Source: CAIYQJ01 sp963717255 (GTDB lineage Bacteria; Chloroflexota; Limnocylindria; Limnocylindrales; CSP1-4). Taken from it: a DNA stretch of 64,000 bases. The position numbers were made by a program, and so were the translations under genes. Below, one piece after another: positions 43,281 through 52,442 of this stretch (within the stretch, counting starts at the first letter, position 1; each line of letters starts with the position of its first letter). Below the pieces are notes generated by a model. The model saw only the letters and a list, made by a program, of their open reading frames with translations. It did not search any database and was not told where the DNA came from. Location of the stretch: contig CAVQVT010000014.1 in NCBI GenBank assembly GCA_963717255.1, positions 62,001-126,000 of the forward strand. The letters are read 5' to 3'.

Positions 43281-44102
43281 TCAGCGGCCGATGCCGCCCG
43301 GGTCCTCGAAGGGCGTGGCCTCCGCGAGCGCGTGCCGTCGGCGGGAGTACTCGGCGAGGATCGCCGACGCTTCGGCCACCTCGTCGGTCACGTGGAAGAG
43401 GTCGAGGTCGTCAGCGCCGATCGCGCCCGAAGGGACGAGGGTGGAGCGCGCCCAGTCGAAGAGCCCGTCCCAGTACTCGTGCCCGATGAGCACGATCGGG
43501 AAGTGCTCGATCCTCTTCGTCTGGACCAGCGTGAGCGACTCGAACAGCTCGTCGAGCGTCCCGTAGCCGCCGGGGAAGATCGCGAACCCGTCCGCGTACT
43601 TCACGAACATCGTCTTGCGGACGAAGAAGTAGCGGAACTCGATCGAGAGGTCCAGGTACGCGTTCGGTGACTGCTCGTGCGGCAGCTCGATGTTCAGCCC
43701 GACCGACAGCCCGCCCGCCTCCTGGCACCCGCGGTTGGCCGCCTCCATCACGCCCGGCCCGCCGCCGGTGATGACCGCGAGGCCCTCCCGCGCGAGGAGA
43801 CGGCCGAGCTCGCGGGCCTTCTCGTACGCCTCCGTCTCCTCGCCGAACCGCGCGGAGCCGAAGACCGTGATGGCCGGCCCCACGACCGCCAGGTCGTCGA
43901 TCCCGTCCACGAACTCGCCGAGGATCCGCAGGACCCGCCACGGGTCGCTGTCGAGGAAGGCCGGCCGCGGCGGCCGGCGGAGCAGCCGCTCGTCGGCCGT
44001 GGCGCCGCCCTCGTGGAGACGCGCCAGCTGGACGCCGCGCCCGCGGAGGACGACGCGCCCTGATCGCCGGTGCTCCGAGATCGGCTCGCCGGTGTCCGTC
44101 AT
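43281..44102 (-). CDS. LOG-family protein (TIGR00730, cytokinin-type nucleotide hydrolase)
   Basis: 273-residue Rossmann-fold protein. Motifs are VFGSARFGEETEAYE, ITGGGPGVMEAANRG and PGGYGTLDELFE, the signature of LOG phosphoribohydrolases, which remove ribose-5-phosphate from nucleoside monophosphates. Older databases call such proteins lysine decarboxylases, which is misleading. The N-terminal 60 residues (RRSGRVVLRGRG...ERLLRRPP) are typical of the longer actinobacterial/chloroflexotal type. It starts 18 bases after the ArsC-like gene, suggesting a two-gene operon. The bacterial role is probably nucleotide housekeeping. Confidence 0.9.
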   Translation of the reverse strand: MTDTGEPISEHRRSGRVVLRGRGVQLARLHEGGATADERLLRRPPRPAFLDSDPWRVLRILGEFVDGIDDLAVVGPAITVFGSARFGEETEAYEKARELGRLLAREGLAVITGGGPGVMEAANRGCQEAGGLSVGLNIELPHEQSPNAYLDLSIEFRYFFVRKTMFVKYADGFAIFPGGYGTLDELFESLTLVQTKRIEHFPIVLIGHEYWDGLFDWARSTLVPSGAIGADDLDLFHVTDEVAEASAILAEYSRRRHALAEATPFEDPGGIGR

Positions 44103-44120
44103 CGCGTCACCCCCGCCCGG

Positions 44121-44552
44121 TCATGTCTTCGTGCCCGGCGCGCGCGCGCCGGGTCCGGCGCCGATCACGGCCACGGGAGGGGCGCCCGCGGCGACCCACG
44201 CCGTCCACGCCGCCTCCGCCGGACCGGCCGAGACCTCCCGCCCATCCCGGCAGAGCGGCAGCCGGAGCAGCCGCTGGTCCGCGAGGAGGCGCCCCGCCAG
44301 CTCGGCATCGTCCATCCGCAGGTACCCGAGCCCGGCGTCGCGCCAGGCCTTCCCGTCCGTGTCGGCGCACGCGGCCGCGCCCAGCCGCTCGACGAACCGC
44401 CGCAGCTCCCCCGGGGCGATCGGCCGGGCCCGCAGGTTCACGTACGCGACGGGGACCCGTCGCTCCTTGAAGAAGCGCAGAGCGGCGCGCGTCGCCTGGG
44501 AGTCGTCGCGGCCGAAGACCTGGATGGGGGCGCGGGCGGAGGGCGCGGTCAT
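44121..44552 (-). CDS. ArsC/Spx-like thioredoxin-fold protein lacking the catalytic cysteine
   Basis: 143 residues. The fold pattern fits the ArsC/Spx family: a first strand IQVFGRDDSQATRAALRFFKERRVPVAYVNLR, then a GELRRFVERLG helix and LPLCRDGREVSAGP near the end. Family enzymes have Cys in the first loop (GxxxCxxxR); here the loop is GRDDSQATR, so arsenate reductase activity is unlikely by the usual mechanism. Cys residues elsewhere (AACADTDG, PLCRDG) might serve. ATG at 44550-44552 has a TACGCT box six bases upstream. It precedes the LOG gene. Confidence 0.78.
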   Translation of the reverse strand: MTAPSARAPIQVFGRDDSQATRAALRFFKERRVPVAYVNLRARPIAPGELRRFVERLGAAACADTDGKAWRDAGLGYLRMDDAELAGRLLADQRLLRLPLCRDGREVSAGPAEAAWTAWVAAGAPPVAVIGAGPGARAPGTKT

Positions 44553-44558
44553 GACGAC

Positions 44559-44564
44559 AGCGTA
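44559..44564 (-). promoter_or_regulatory. -10 box (TACGCT) for a leaderless ArsC-like message
   Basis: TACGCT on the minus strand ends six bases before the ATG at 44552, without a ribosome site. Confidence 0.5.
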
Positions 44565-44634
44565 CGTCGTGCGCGGGAGCGGTACCATCCGCCGCGCAGG
44601 CATCCGCGCGACCCGCGGCCCACGGAGGCGCCCC

Positions 44635-44895
44635 ATGTCGACCTGGTTCACCGTCACGCTCGACGACCGGCCGGGATCGCTCGCGCGCGTCGCCACCGCC
44701 CTCGGAGAGCGCGGCGTGAACATCACGGGGATCGTCGGCGTCGCCGAGGACACCGACGGCGCGCTCATGCTCACCACGAACGACCCCGACCGCACGCGCG
44801 AGGCGTTCGCCGCGCTCGGCCTGGCGTTCGAGGAGCACGCGGCCGATGACGGGGCGCGGATCGCGGGGATGGCAGCGGGACTGGCCGACAGATGA
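44635..44895 (+). CDS. Stand-alone ACT-domain protein
   Basis: 86 residues forming one ACT fold (WFTVTLDDRPGSLARVATALGERGVNITGIVGV, then a LMLTTNDPDRTREAFAALG half). ACT domains bind amino acids or other small ligands and regulate enzymes. ATG at 44635 follows GGAGG by six bases. Its stop overlaps the start of the next ACT-containing gene (ATGA), so the two products probably act together. The ligand is not predictable. Confidence 0.85.
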   Translation: MSTWFTVTLDDRPGSLARVATALGERGVNITGIVGVAEDTDGALMLTTNDPDRTREAFAALGLAFEEHAADDGARIAGMAAGLADR

Positions 44896-45590
44896 CATCG
44901 CGGCGCCGCGGCGAGCGCGCTCCCGCCCCCACCGTCGCGATCCGCGTCGAGCACGCCGACCGACCGGCGCTCGTCGCCGCGATCACGGCGCGCGTCGCCG
45001 AAGCTGGTGGGACGGTCCGGACCCTCTCGACCGTCCGGCGCGTCGCGGATGGGGCGGGTGCGGATCACGTCGAGAGCGAGCTCGAGGTCGAGTCGGTCGG
45101 GGCGGACGACCTCCTCGCGGCGATCGGGGGCGTGCCCGGCGTTCTCGCGGTCCGCCCCACGCGGGCGCTCGACAAGGTGTTCGGCAAGCGCGTCATCGTG
45201 GTCGGGGGCGGCGCGCAGGTCGCGCAGGTCGCCCTCGGGGCGGTGAGCGAGGCGGACCGCCACAACCTCCGCGGCGAGCTCATCAGCGTGGACACGATCC
45301 CGCTCGTCTCGGAGGAGAAGATCGCGGCGGCGGTCCGCGCCGTCGCCGACCTGCCTCGCGCCCGCCTCCTCGTCCTCGCCGGCTCCATCATGGGCGGCGA
45401 CATCAGCAAGGCCGCCGACGAGCTCCGTGCGCGCGGGATCCCCGTCATCGCGCTCAACATGGCCGGGTCGATCACCGACCACGTGGATCTCGTCGTCACC
45501 GATCCGGTCCAGGCCGGCACGATGGCGGTCATGGCGATCGCCGACACGGCGTCGTTCGACCTCGCGCGGCAGCGCGGCAAGCGGTACTGA
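44892..45590 (+). CDS. ACT domain fused to a DUF5612-like Rossmann domain
   Basis: 232 residues. An N-terminal ACT domain (about residues 14-88: TVAIRVEHADRPALVAAITARVAEAGG) is followed by a nucleotide-binding-like domain (about 95-230) with RVIVVGGGAQVAQVALGAVSEADRHNLRGE and GSIMGGDISKAADELRARGIPVIALNMAGS. This is the arrangement of proteins annotated DUF5612, frequent in methanogenic archaea. The GGGAQ loop looks able to bind a dinucleotide. Translational coupling to the small ACT protein suggests a two-subunit sensor or enzyme of amino-acid metabolism. Role not established. Confidence 0.8.
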   Translation: MTSRRRGERAPAPTVAIRVEHADRPALVAAITARVAEAGGTVRTLSTVRRVADGAGADHVESELEVESVGADDLLAAIGGVPGVLAVRPTRALDKVFGKRVIVVGGGAQVAQVALGAVSEADRHNLRGELISVDTIPLVSEEKIAAAVRAVADLPRARLLVLAGSIMGGDISKAADELRARGIPVIALNMAGSITDHVDLVVTDPVQAGTMAVMAIADTASFDLARQRGKRY

Positions 45591-45668
45591 CAGGAGCCAC
45601 TCACCGAGGGCGACGCAGGAAGCACCGGCGCGGGACCGAACCGCCCGCGGGATCGCGAGGGAGACGCG

Positions 45669-46568
45669 ATGCGCATCGCGACGTGGAACGTGAACTCGCT
45701 CAAGGCTCGCCTCGAGAAGGTCGAGTGGTGGCTCGAGCGCGCCGCGCCGGACGTGCTCCTCCTGCAGGAGACGAAGCTGTCCGACGACGCGGCGCCGGTC
45801 ATGGCGTTCCAGATGGCGGGGTACACCCTGGTGCACCACGGCGAGGGCCGGTGGAACGGTGTCGCGATCGCGAGCCGCGTGGGTGCCTCGGATGTCGTGA
45901 CGAACTTCGGTGACGGGCCCGTGCGGTCGTCGGCGGCCGGCGCGGCGGTGGCGACCGCCGAGGAGGACTTCGACCCGTTCGACGAGGCGCGGATGGTCTC
46001 CGCGGTCTGCGGCGGCGTGCGGGTGGTCTCCCTCTACGCCCCGAACGGCCGGGCGCTCGACACGCCCTTCTACGCGGGCAAGCTCGCGTGGTTCGCCCGC
46101 CTCCGGCGATGGCTCGACGAGACGCAGGACCCGGCGGCACGGCTCGTGCTCGGCGGCGACCTGAACGTGGCGCCGGCGGACCGCGACGTGTGGGATCCGG
46201 CGGCCACGCACGGCTCCACGCACGTGAGCGAGCCCGAGCGCGACGCGTTCCGTGCGCTCCTCGACTGGGGCCTCGCGGACGTCTACCGCGACCGCCACGA
46301 CGAGCCGGGCCGCTTCACGTGGTGGGACTACCGCGCCGGCGACTTCCAGCGCAACGAGGGGATGCGGATCGACCATCTTCTCGCGTCCGCGCCGGTCGCG
46401 GCGCGCGTCGTCGGCGTGGAGATCGACCGCGAGGCGCGGAAGGGGAAGCCCGTCCCGTCCGATCACGCGCCGCTGGTCATGGATCTCGACGAGCCCGGGC
46501 AGGGGTTCGATCCCGGCTGGGCCGGCGCGGACGAGAGATCCGCCGCGCGGCGCGCGGCGCACGGCTGA
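45669..46568 (+). CDS. xthA: Exodeoxyribonuclease III
   Basis: Mg-dependent AP endonuclease and 3'-exonuclease of base-excision repair. 299 residues. MRIATWNVNSLKARL (Asn metal site), LLLQETKLSD (metal Glu), VSLYAPNG, LGGDLNVAPADRDVWDP (Asp/Asn), FTWWDYR and RIDHLLAS with PSDHAPLVMDL (catalytic Asp-His pair) are all present. The ATG at 45669 follows GAGGGAG. It stands alone between the ACT pair and a secreted protein gene. Confidence 0.95.
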   Translation: MRIATWNVNSLKARLEKVEWWLERAAPDVLLLQETKLSDDAAPVMAFQMAGYTLVHHGEGRWNGVAIASRVGASDVVTNFGDGPVRSSAAGAAVATAEEDFDPFDEARMVSAVCGGVRVVSLYAPNGRALDTPFYAGKLAWFARLRRWLDETQDPAARLVLGGDLNVAPADRDVWDPAATHGSTHVSEPERDAFRALLDWGLADVYRDRHDEPGRFTWWDYRAGDFQRNEGMRIDHLLASAPVAARVVGVEIDREARKGKPVPSDHAPLVMDLDEPGQGFDPGWAGADERSAARRAAHG

Positions 46569-46809
46569 GGGACCCGGCCCGGCGAGACGCGGGTCTCCGA
46601 CGCCCACTCGTCGCGCCCCACCGCCGGCCGGTCGCGCGCGCTGCCGGAGGCGCGTGGGCGGTGCGTCGCGGACGACGAACGGCACTGGCCCGGCCCACCG
46701 GGGCGCGCCACGGTGGTCGATGCGGTTCGCGTCCACGCTCGCCATCGAACGCGCGATCGGGTCGGTCGGCCGCACGTCGGGGCCGGCGCGCGGCCACGGG
46801 GAGGCGGAC

Positions 46810-47706
46810 ATGTCCATGCATCGTCGCTACGGGAGGACCGCGCTCGCGACCGCCGCCGCAGGCGCGCTGCTGGTCGCCTCCACGGTGCTCGCCGCGGGCG
46901 GCGTCTCCGCGGCGACCGTGGCATACACGTGGCAGGCACGCGTGGGAAGCGGTGCGGCCGACATGGCCTCGCTCTACATCTACGAGGCCGGGAATGCGGC
47001 CCTGCGGTTCCGTGTCGCGGATTCCGGGCTTCCCGCCCGGTCGTCGTTCGCGGCCACGATCCGCAAGGGCGGCTGTCCGTCGACGTCCCTCCTGCTCGGC
47101 AAGACCCTCGTCACGCTGCCGCGCGTGTCGTCGGGTGCCGGCGGCTCGCTGCAGAAGAGCATCGCGGTCAGTGCCGCGTCCGCGAAGAAGGTCCGTGCTG
47201 CCTGGAACGCCGGGTCCCGCGTCGTGCTCGTCCTGACGGGCCGCTCCAAGTTCTGGTGCTCCCATTTCGCGGCCGTGGGGCGGGTCGGCGGGTCGGTGCG
47301 CGTCGGCAGTCAGCAGGTGCATGTCGTGAGCCGGGTCGAGCACTGGGCCACGCCGCCGGGCGTGTCGATCGAAGGTGACGGCATCTACGCCACCGTCTAC
47401 GTCCGCATCACGGCGCGCGCACAGACCGAGTACTCGGATCTCGCCTACGGCTTCCTGGCTCCCGACGGGACGACGTGGAGCAGGCCGATCGGGGCGGTCG
47501 GATACCGGTCGCCGGACCTTGGATCGGGCGACCTCGCGCCCGGCGAGAGCGCAGAGGGTTGGGTGACGATCGCGATCCCGCCCGATGACCACGATTCGCT
47601 CACGCTGGTCTACGAGGGCGGCTTCGACGTGTCGGCGTGGTCGTGGGAAGAGCCGACGCTGTACGTCCCGCTCACGCCACTGGATGACGAGAGCGCGGGC
47701 ACGTAG
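46810..47706 (+). CDS. Secreted two-domain protein, paralogue of the one at 22,421
   Basis: 298 residues from ATG at 46810 (GGAGG five bases upstream). A signal peptide covers residues about 10-38. The N-terminal domain runs from YTWQARVGSGAADMA through DSGLPARSSFAATIRKGGC to SKFWCSHF, the same order of WxARVG, LPARxxxxxxIRxGxC and a late Cys as in the 22,421 protein. The C-terminal half looks like a DUF4352-type Ig fold (YATVYVRITARAQTEYSDL, then DLAPGESAEGWVTIAIP). The two genes are 23 kb apart and on opposite strands. Function unknown; a cell-surface binding role is possible. Confidence 0.75.
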   Translation: MSMHRRYGRTALATAAAGALLVASTVLAAGGVSAATVAYTWQARVGSGAADMASLYIYEAGNAALRFRVADSGLPARSSFAATIRKGGCPSTSLLLGKTLVTLPRVSSGAGGSLQKSIAVSAASAKKVRAAWNAGSRVVLVLTGRSKFWCSHFAAVGRVGGSVRVGSQQVHVVSRVEHWATPPGVSIEGDGIYATVYVRITARAQTEYSDLAYGFLAPDGTTWSRPIGAVGYRSPDLGSGDLAPGESAEGWVTIAIPPDDHDSLTLVYEGGFDVSAWSWEEPTLYVPLTPLDDESAGT

Positions 47707-47868
47707 CCGTCGCCGTCGCCGCCTTCCTGAGGCGGATGCACGCGGCCGCCCGGGACCGTGCGGACCCGGGCGGTCGCGACCGCTGCTCGCGACCGGCGCC
47801 CGCCGAGCCTCACCGGCACCGCAGTGGCGCCGTAGACTCGCGGTGGTGGTGACAGAGCAGGAGCCGCG

Positions 47869-48636
47869 ATGAAGGCACCCGACCACGTTCCCGACTTCCA
47901 CGCGGTCCTCGGCGGCGACGCGACGCCGATCGGGACCTGGCTGACGTCGACCGATCCGGCCGCAGCCGAGATCGTCGCCGGATCCGGGCTGGACTTCATC
48001 GCGATCGACGGAGAGCACGGCGCGGTGGATGTCGGCTCGCTCGGCCCGATCCTGGCCGCCATCCGGCCGCGCGGGATCCCCGTCCTCTTCCGGGTCGCGG
48101 AGAACGAGCAGTCGCGGATCCAGCACGCGCTCGACGCGGGGGCGAGCGGGGTCATCATCCCGCGGGTCCGTTCGGCGGCCGACGCGGCGCGCGCCGCACG
48201 CGCCACCCGCTACCCGCCGGGCGGGACGCGGGGCATCGGCCCGCGACGCGCCGGCGGCTATGGGCGCGACCACGGATATCTCGCTCGCGCCGACGGGCTC
48301 GTCGCGTGCGTCGTCCAGGTCGAGACCCGGGAGGCGATCGACGACCTGGACGCGATCATCGCCGCGCCCTACGTCGACGCGCTCCTCGTCGGTCCGTACG
48401 ACCTCTCGGGCGCCCTCGGGCACACGGCGGAGATCGACCACCCGGAGGTCGCGACGACGATCGAGACGGTGCGGGCGCGCGCGGCGGCGCGGGGGATGCC
48501 CGTGGGGATCCACGTCCCGAGCGCAGCCGCGGCCCGCGTGCGTATCGCGCAGGGGTTCGCATTCGTCACGGTGGCGACGGACTACGCCCTGTTCGCCGGC
48601 GCCGTCGATGCGATGGTCGCCGAGGTCCGCGGCTGA
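47869..48636 (+). CDS. HpcH/HpaI-family aldolase/citrate lyase
   Basis: 255-residue class II (metal-dependent) pyruvate aldolase-like protein. Motifs are FIAIDGEHGAVDVG (catalytic His-Gly region), GVIIPRVRSAADA, VQVETREAIDDLDAI (metal-binding Glu) and VGPYDLSGALG (metal-binding Asp). The usual reaction is reversible cleavage of 2-keto-3-deoxy or 4-hydroxy-2-oxo acids to pyruvate and an aldehyde. No aromatic-degradation genes are nearby, so the substrate is open. ATG at 47869 has AGGAG six bases away; a TAGACT -10 candidate is at 47833-47838, giving a short leader. Confidence 0.9.
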   Translation: MKAPDHVPDFHAVLGGDATPIGTWLTSTDPAAAEIVAGSGLDFIAIDGEHGAVDVGSLGPILAAIRPRGIPVLFRVAENEQSRIQHALDAGASGVIIPRVRSAADAARAARATRYPPGGTRGIGPRRAGGYGRDHGYLARADGLVACVVQVETREAIDDLDAIIAAPYVDALLVGPYDLSGALGHTAEIDHPEVATTIETVRARAAARGMPVGIHVPSAAAARVRIAQGFAFVTVATDYALFAGAVDAMVAEVRG

Positions 48637-48639
48637 CCG

Positions 48640-50328
48640 TCAGTCGAGGTCGACCGCCTCCCGCCACACCGGGACATACGCCCGAAGACCGAGCGCGGAG
48701 ACCTTCGGGACGAGCGCCGCCTGCGCGTCGGGGTCCCCGTGGACGACGAAGACGCGCCGGGGGACGCCCGTCTCGCCCGCGCGCCGCGGGGGATCGCCCG
48801 GCCGCCGCCCGTCGACGAACGCGCGGAGCCAGTCGAGCAGCTCCGACTCGTCGGCGTGGGCGGAGAACCCGCTGATCGAGCGGACGCGGCAGCGGACCCG
48901 GCGGACGGCGCCGTCGATCCGGACGGTCTTCGCGCCCGCCTGGAGGTGCGCGCCGAGCGTCCCCTCCCCCTGGTAGCCGACGAACAGCAGGGTCGCGGCG
49001 GGGTCGTCGATGAGGTTCCGCAGGTGCCCGACGACGCGGCCCGCCGGTGAGCATCCCGTTCGAGGCGACGATCATGTACGGCCGCCGGGCACGCGCGAGG
49101 GCGCGGGACTGCTCGGCCGTGTTCACGACGACGGCATTCGGGTAGTCGAGCGGCGTCTCGCCCTCCGCGAGGAGCCGCGCTGTCTCTTCGTCGTAGCAGT
49201 CGGGATGCCGCCGGTAGATGTCGGTCGCCTTCGTCGCCATCGGCGAATCGAGGTAGAGCCGGATCTGCGGGATGCGCCCGGCCGACACGAGGCGGTCGAG
49301 CTCCCAGACGACCTCCTGCGTCCGCCCGATCGCGAACGACGGGACGAGGAGGACGCCGCCGGCCTCGTCGACGAGGCGGACGGTCTCCGCCAGGATGCGG
49401 ACCGCCTCGCCCTCGGGCTCGTGCTCGCGCCCGCCGTACGTCGACTCCACGACGACGTAGTCCGCGTCGGTGAGCACCGACGGGTCGCGGAGGATAGGCG
49501 TGCCTCGCCGACCGAGGTCGCCCGAGAACACGATCGTCCGCTCGGGCCCGCCGGGCTCGTCGGCGACGCGGAGGCGGATGATGGCCGACCCGAGGATGTG
49601 CCCGGCGTCGAGGAACGTCGCGTGCACGCCGGGCGCCACCTCGCGCTCCTCGCCATACGGGATCGGGCGGAAGAGGCGGAGCGCCAGCTGGGCGTCGCGC
49701 TCGGTGTAGAGCGGCTCGTCGAGTTCCACGTCGATCTCGGCCGGCTGGCCCCGCAGCTCGTCCTCGGGGTCGCGACCGGCCGACCCCGCGCCGCGGCCGG
49801 CGCGCACGTCGCCGCGGCCCGGCCCGGCGACGATCGAGGTCGGCACGTGCTCGTCGTCTCGGCAGGGTGCGGCTCGGCGGCGTGCCCGGCCCAGCGCTCC
49901 TCGCCGGCCTCCGCAAGGTCCACCGCCGCCTCGTAGCGCTCGGCGTCCTTCGCGTCCTCCGCGGCTGCGCGTGCCGGGTCGCGGCGCTCCCAGCGGTCCT
50001 CGCGCTTGGCGAACTCCTCCTGCAGCTTGCCGGAGTCCAGCAGCACGAGGCCGGCCAGCTCGATCGTCGCGGGCGTCGCGAGGATCGGCCCGGCGAAACC
50101 CTCGCGTGCAAGGTGCGGGATCAGTCCGCAGTGGTCGAGGTGCGCGTGGGTCAGCAGCAGGACGTCGACCGACGCGGGCTCGAACGCGAAGGGAACGTGG
50201 TTGCGGACCAACTCGTTGGGGCTCCCCTGGAACATGCCGCAGTCGATGAGGACCCGGGCCCGGGACGTCTCGAGGAGGTACTGCGACCCGGTGACCGTCC
50301 GGGCGCCGCCGAGGAAGTGGAGGTGCAT
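48640..50328 (-). CDS. Beta-CASP metallo-beta-lactamase RNA nuclease (two frame breaks)
   Basis: Predicted zinc-dependent RNA-processing nuclease of the CPSF/YSH1-like bacterial group. The N-terminus MHLHFLGGARTVTGSQYL is the classic first strand, and LLTHAHLDHCGLIP holds the HxHxDH zinc motif. The middle has DAGHILGSAIIRL, IVFSGDLGRRGTPIL and VVESTYGGREH. The beta-CASP part has IVASNGMLTGG, SGFSAHADE and the C-terminal VVHGDPDAQAAL. Two frame changes are needed: near 49,865, in a charged linker, and near 49,045, just after MLTGG. All catalytic motifs survive, so the gene is probably functional in the organism. Confidence 0.86.
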
Positions 50329-50448
50329 GGCCCGATGGTGGCACGCGGGGTGCCACCGTGCCGGCCCGATGGGCGCCGGCCGGGCGCCGGGCAGGGCGTG
50401 GCGCGCCCGTGGCGCCGCCGCGACGCTCGCGTGTGTCACCATCCGCCG

Positions 50449-51140
50449 GTGCCCCGCGCCCTGCCTCCCGCCCTGATCGATCGGTGGTCGCCCCGCACGG
50501 TGATCCCCAGGCTGCCCGGGCTCGTCGTCGGCCTGCTGGTCTTCGGCGCGGGCGTGGCTCTCATGGCCGCCGCGGGCGTGGGGCTGGGGCCGTGGGAGGT
50601 GCTCCACCAGGGGATCTCGAGCCACACCGGCATCCCGCTCGGCACGGTGAGCATCCTCCTCGGGTTTCCGATCCTCCTGCTGTGGATCCCCCTCGGCGAG
50701 TACCCGGGCGTGGGGACGGTCCTCAACGTGCTGCTCATCGGGACCGCGACGAACATCGTCCTCCCGGCGCTCCCCCACCCCACCGACCTGCCCGCCAGCT
50801 GGCGATGATGCTCGCCGGGGTCCTCGTGATCGGCGTCGGGTCGGGCCTCTACCTCGGCGCACGCCTGGGGCCCGGCCCGCGGGACGGGCTCATGACCGGC
50901 ATCCACGGCCGGTTCGGTTGGTCGGTGCGCCGCGCGCGGACGGCCGTGGAGGTGGTCGTGCTGGTCGTCGGGTTCCTCCTCGGCGGCACCGTGGGCATCG
51001 GTACGGTCGTGTTCGCGTTCGGGATCGGTCCGGTCGTGCAGGTCGTCCTGCGCGTCTTCGACCGAGGGACGTGCGGAGATCGCGCGCACGGACCCGGACC
51101 TCGCGGAGGAGCTCGCGGGCCGGGGACCGTCGGCGAGTAG
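50449..51140 (+). CDS. YczE-like integral membrane protein (frame break near 50,795)
   Basis: Polytopic membrane protein of the YczE/YyaS type. From GTG at 50449 the first half gives RLPGLVVGLLVFGAGVALMAAAGVGLGPWEVLHQGIS and GTVSILLGFPILLLWIPLG. After a frame change around 50,795 the second half continues with AMMLAGVLVIGVGSGLYLGARLGPGPRDGLM and RTAVEVVVLVVGFLLGGTVGIGTV. The duplicated 'GLGPWE/GPGPRDGLM' loops suggest two repeated halves. The cytoplasmic tail also reads better in another frame after about 51,080 (EIARTDPDLAEEL). Its transport or other function is unknown; it is divergent from the nuclease gene. Confidence 0.75.
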
Positions 51141-51193
51141 GGGACCCCGAGCAAGCGGGGGAGAGCGCCGGCGCAAGGCCTCCGGGTGGGGGC

Positions 51194-52322
51194 TCAGCCG
51201 TGGTCGCGGAGGAGGCGCTGCTGCGCGCGGGCGCGCGCGCCGCCGAGACCGTCTCCCTCGGGGCTCGCCCATCCGAACGCGATCGTCACGCCGGGGGCAT
51301 TGGCCGCCAGCCACTCCTCGCAGGTGGCACGGACCCGCTCGACGAAGTTGACCGCCCTGATCTCGTCCGTCTCGGTCAGCAGGACCGCGTAGAGGCCGGC
51401 ACCGAGCACGGCGGCGCGGTCACTCGAACGCACGTTGGCTCGAACGAGCGGTACCGATCATCGCCGCGGCCCTCTCCGCAAGGCCGGCACCATGGACGGC
51501 GACGACGGCGTCGAGCCCACCGAGCTCGGCGAGGACGATCGTCGTCGGCCGGCGGTAGCGGCGCTCGCGCGGGTCCTCGTCGGCGATCCACAGCTCCCAC
51601 GCCAACGCCGTCCCGAGCCCGGTGACCGGATCGGTGAGCAGGCGCGTCAACGCCTGCCGATCGACGGTCGGCGTGGGCTCATGGTCGCGGCGGCGTCGAG
51701 GAGGGGGTGGATGACGCCCGGGTCGGCGACCGGCCATGCGGGGTCCCCGTCCGGGCTCTCGGGCCAGGTCGCGGGGCTTGCAGGATCTCGGGGCGGAAGA
51801 TGGACGACACGACGGCCTCCGGCCAGACGACCGGACCGGGGGACCCGGACCATTCGCGGTCCTCGGCCCCCACGGCCGACTCGTCGCTGCCGTCGGAGAG
51901 CTGCAGATCGGGGCGAGCTCGGGGGCCGCGCCGGCCGGGTAGCCGCTCCAGGTCCTCTGCGCCCGGGTGCGTCGGGCACCGTCGGCGGCGGGACGAGCTC
52001 AGCGATCGGCGCGCGATCGTGGGGTCGGCGAGCTGGACCGGCTCGTGCGGCACGGACGGGTCGGCAGGCTCCAGGACGTCGGCGCCCATGAACCCGTCGG
52101 GCTCCGTGGGCGGCGGGACGAGCTCGGCGATGCGGCGTGCGATCGTGGGGTCCGTCGTCGGGGTCTCCGGCGAGGACTCGCGATGGGCTGGCCGGTCTCC
52201 CACGCCATCGGACTGCGCCGCCGGAGCAGGCCGAACGTCACGAGCGTCAGCGAGGCGAGGCTCGTGCCGACGACGACCGTCAGGTACGGAAACCCGCCAG
52301 CATCCACGAATCGTTCTCCCAT
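51194..52322 (-). CDS. Membrane-anchored degenerate GGDEF-like protein (several frame breaks)
   Basis: Reconstructed from fragments in three frames. It starts at ATG 52320-52322 with one membrane helix (PYLTVVVGTSLASLTLVTFGL). A disordered middle holds two copies of DPTIARRIAELVPPPT (the second interrupted by a frame change near 51,990), then a VADPGVIHPLLDAAA stretch. The C-terminal domain (about 51,690 to 51,194) has LTRLLTDPVTGLGTALAWELW and LGAGLYAVLLTETDEIRAVNFVERVR, like a diguanylate-cyclase fold; the GGDEF position reads AGLYAV-type sequence, so catalysis is unlikely. At least four frame breaks are needed. It may be a c-di-GMP-related sensor remnant or a true pseudogene. Confidence 0.55.
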
Positions 52323-52442
52323 TCGAGGGCGTTGCCGGACCCACAGTGTCCACCCGGGGGTGGCGTCGGCGCACCGGGACGACGGTACCGGGCCGCATGG
52401 GAGAAGCGTCCGGGGGCCGCGGGTGCCGCCGATGGGACCCTG

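Noticed and set aside
46503..46513. GGTTCGATCCC, resembling a tRNA T-arm
   Set aside because: It lies inside the xthA reading frame (GFDPGW) and has no acceptor or anticodon arms around it.
46477..48513. Minus-strand frame of about 680 codons
   Set aside because: It is antisense to the secreted protein and HpcH aldolase genes and shows no protein-like pattern.
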